Source of the DNA: DASQDN01 sp963844855
GTDB lineage: Bacteria > Acidobacteriota > Terriglobia > Bryobacterales > Bryobacteraceae
DNA length: 64,000 nucleotides
Reading direction: 5' to 3'
Assembly (NCBI GenBank): GCA_963844855.1
Contig: CAWJQP010000083.1
Coordinates: 1 to 64,000, forward strand
Part shown: piece after piece, positions 62,390 to 64,000 of the stretch
How the letters are laid out: each line of letters opens with the position of its first letter
Position numbering within the stretch: position 1 is the stretch's first letter
Program-made: the position numbers and the translations under genes
The notes under the pieces: model-generated
What the model was told of the DNA's origin: nothing
What the model saw: the letters and a program-made list of their open reading frames with translations, nothing else
Database searches by the model: none

Positions 62390-62658
62390 GGCGGGGTCGA
62401 GCCGCGATGGCGCCGCGATGGCCAGGAGATGTATTACCTGAGTTTGGATGACAAGCTAATGGCGGCGGACGTTCGGACGGGCACGCCGGGGTTTCAAGCG
62501 GGTGTTCCTAAGGTGCTGTTCTAAGCTCGTGCCGTCGGGTACCATCGCTATGACGTCACTGGCGATGGCCGGCGCTTTCTGATTAACGTACCATCGAGAT
62601 GGCTTCCTCGGAGCCTGCGACCATTGTGCTCAACTGGACTTCAGCGTTGAAGAAATAA
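62390..62658 (+). pseudogene. C-terminal remnant of a kinase-propeller (PD40) protein
   Basis: Forward reading 'GGVEPRWRRDGQEMYYLSLD' and 'TGTPGFQAGVPKVLF', then an in-frame TAA (probably CAA to TAA), then 'RYDVTGDGRRFLINVP' in the same frame. A shift then gives 'MASSEPATIVLNWTSALKK' and TAA 62656-62658. This is the standard end of Ser/Thr kinase-PD40 proteins in this phylum (..P.WRRDGkEl.yl..dg.lmav.V....F..G.pk.LF...YdVt.DGqRFLin...e....pitvvLNWta.Lkk). The kinase and most blades are missing. Confidence 0.65.
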
Positions 62659-62705
62659 CACCTGAACTTTTGTGGGTTCCAGCGTGTATTCGCGATCCGA
62701 GCGAG

Positions 62706-63242
62706 TTAACCTGCCGTCGGTTCGAAGGCCCACGTCGGCGGTGTGATGTCCTTGATTCGGAGATAAACAATGGCTTGACCGCGGTGATGCGCCGTATGCG
62801 TGTAGGCGCGAAGGAACAGGTCCGAACCCGTGTGCGTTTTAAAACGCGGTGTGCCGAGGTCGTTTCGGAGGACATCCTTTTCCGTCAGCTTGCGGAGTAC
62901 CTGGATGGTGTAATCCCAAGAGCTGTTCAGGTATCTGAGCACGGTCTCCTTATCGGCAGCAGTTAGCCGCTCTGGCATGGGGACCAGACCAAAGGCCGAA
63001 AAGTACGCTGTGTTCGCTGAGGCCAGATGAATCAGTTGCTCACCGAATGAGCGTTGAACCGGGTTTGGTTTGAAGTTATAGTGTTCCGCGGGCATCGCTT
63101 CGGCGACGGCAAGCGTATAGCCGCGCTCCACCTCCCAGTGCTTTAGAAAACTGTCGCGGAATTGAAGCGCAAAGGAAGAGGTTTGGGCGGAGCCCGGAAC
63201 GGCGGCGCCGGCAAATGTTGCGAGAATATCGCGGCGTTTCAT
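62706..63242 (-). CDS. DinB-like exported protein, 178 aa
   Basis: ATG 63242. Begins with 'MKRRDILATFAGAAVPGSA', a short Tat-like/Sec signal. DinB/YfiT four-helix fold: 'LKHWEVERGYTLAVAEAMPA', 'FGEQLIHLASANTAYFSAF' with a metal His, and 'YTHTAHHRGQAIVYLRIKDI' with the H-x3-H pair of the metal site. DinB-family members include thiol transferases and uncharacterised metal hydrolases; an exported form is common in this phylum. Monocistronic, divergent from the final TonB receptor (139 bp). Confidence 0.85.
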   Translation of the reverse strand: MKRRDILATFAGAAVPGSAQTSSFALQFRDSFLKHWEVERGYTLAVAEAMPAEHYNFKPNPVQRSFGEQLIHLASANTAYFSAFGLVPMPERLTAADKETVLRYLNSSWDYTIQVLRKLTEKDVLRNDLGTPRFKTHTGSDLFLRAYTHTAHHRGQAIVYLRIKDITPPTWAFEPTAG

Positions 63243-63381
63243 GGCAGCTAGATACTATCATTCAGCGAAGTTCTATTGCGAAACCTGACTTGAGCATTTG
63301 ATACGATGCGCGCCACCTTGCGCTCCGGACATCACCGGTATATGCTACTCCCAACCTCTTTCGAGGCTCGCGAGGTATGTC

Positions 63382-64000
63382 ATGCTTCTCAGTCGAACGC
63401 TGATCGCTATCTTCTTGCTCGCAGCATCGTCTGCTGCACAGACATTCTATGGATCGGTAATTGGCACGGTAACCGACCAGACGGGCAGTTCCGTAGCTGG
63501 AGCCGCCGTCACGCTCGTAGATCTTGCCAGATCCGACCGGCGTACCGGGCAAACAGACGAATCGGGAAATTACCAGTTCGTCAATCTCGTGCCCGGTCAG
63601 TACCGCGTCGAAATCGAGAAACCAGGGTTCCGTCGCTTCACGCGCGAGCCCATCACGGTTGAAGTCCAGAGTGCAGTCCGCATCGACGTTCCCATGCAGG
63701 TCGGAGACGTTACGCAGACAGTAGAGGTCCAGGCTCAGACGCCGTTGCTACAAACCGAGGATGCGTCACTCGGTCGCGTAGTCGAGTCCCGAAAGGTTCT
63801 GGAGATGCCGCTCAACGGCCGCAACGTCTTCGGTCTGGTTGCGATGGTTGCCGGAGTCGTCCCCGGAGGTCAGTCCGGCAGTACGCCGACCGGCTCCAAT
63901 CCGTTTGCCTGGGGCAACTACCAGATCGGCGGAGGTCAGGCCAACCAGAGCGCTTCCTATCTCGACGGCGCGCCGCTAAACACGGTCTACGGCAATCTGA
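63382..64000 (+). CDS. Oar-like TonB-dependent receptor, 5' part (runs off the right edge)
   Basis: Start ATG 63382 with GAGG about 7 nt upstream. Signal peptide 'LIAIFLLAASSAAQ', carboxypeptidase-regulatory-like domain ('SVIGTVTDQTGSSVAGAAVT', 'YRVEIEKPGFRRFTREPITV') and start of the plug ('VLEMPLNGRNVFGLVAMVAG', 'YLDGAPLNTVYGNL') are intact to base 64000. The first 206 residues of a protein expected to be about 1000-1200 aa are present. Confidence 0.9.
   Translation, partial: MLLSRTLIAIFLLAASSAAQTFYGSVIGTVTDQTGSSVAGAAVTLVDLARSDRRTGQTDESGNYQFVNLVPGQYRVEIEKPGFRRFTREPITVEVQSAVRIDVPMQVGDVTQTVEVQAQTPLLQTEDASLGRVVESRKVLEMPLNGRNVFGLVAMVAGVVPGGQSGSTPTGSNPFAWGNYQIGGGQANQSASYLDGAPLNTVYGNL

Overview
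The window reads as a chromosomal segment of a high-GC soil-type Acidobacteriota, most likely a Solibacter/Bryobacter relative. This is inference from content: four Oar-like TonB-dependent receptors with an N-terminal carboxypeptidase-regulatory domain, a Ser/Thr kinase fused to a TolB-like propeller, DUF1592/DUF1552 pairs, an ASPIC/UnbV protein followed by a TPR protein, a PEP-CTERM protein, many secreted enzymes, and the family beginning with 'RQREANRRNGSKGGPKTEAG'. I saw no rRNA, tRNA, CRISPR array or intact transposase.

Layout. 1-11 kb is badly decayed: an unidentified reverse gene, an AlbA_2-type gene, a 5'-truncated TonB receptor, a propeller/metallohydrolase gene and a DUF4142 gene all carry frameshifts or truncations; only the 937-aa metallohydrolase at 4.3-7.1 kb is whole. 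11-23.5 kb holds a kinase-propeller protein, a second intact propeller/PHP-like metallohydrolase, and then a tight operon of a CPC-type P-type ATPase fused to an HflK-like SPFH domain, an HflC-like protein with a His-rich N-terminus, a free HflK-like protein and a small membrane-anchored protein. 23.5-29.2 kb (reverse) is a TonB receptor plus GH38 mannosidase-type operon. 29.2-36 kb has a dead LolA-like/TlpA gene, a PEP-CTERM propeller protein, a secreted caspase-TPR protein and a reverse SMP-30/ABM/bicupin operon. 36-42.6 kb has the UnbV/TPR pair and a large reverse TonB receptor. 42.8-44.3 kb is a lower-GC patch of orphan genes. 44.5-49.4 kb is a four-gene DUF1592/DUF1552 cassette. 49.4-57.1 kb has a cytochrome c/copper-monooxygenase-like protein, an amidohydrolase overlapping a clan-A glycoside hydrolase, SDR and integrase remnants and a Tat-exported phospholipase C. 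57.2-60.9 kb is a cobalamin riboswitch followed by class Ia nrdAB. 61-62.7 kb is a graveyard of gene ends (PepSY, arylsulfatase, kinase propeller) with two small intact genes; a DinB-like gene and the start of another TonB receptor close the window.

Themes. Most products are exported and suited to scavenging polymers and organic acids or sugars. The regulatory highlight is B12 control of a B12-independent ribonucleotide reductase, which implies a class II enzyme elsewhere in the genome. The best candidate for an undescribed system is the P-type ATPase-SPFH operon at 18166-23510, in which a transport ATPase, three prohibitin-like modules and a metal-binding tail are genetically welded together.
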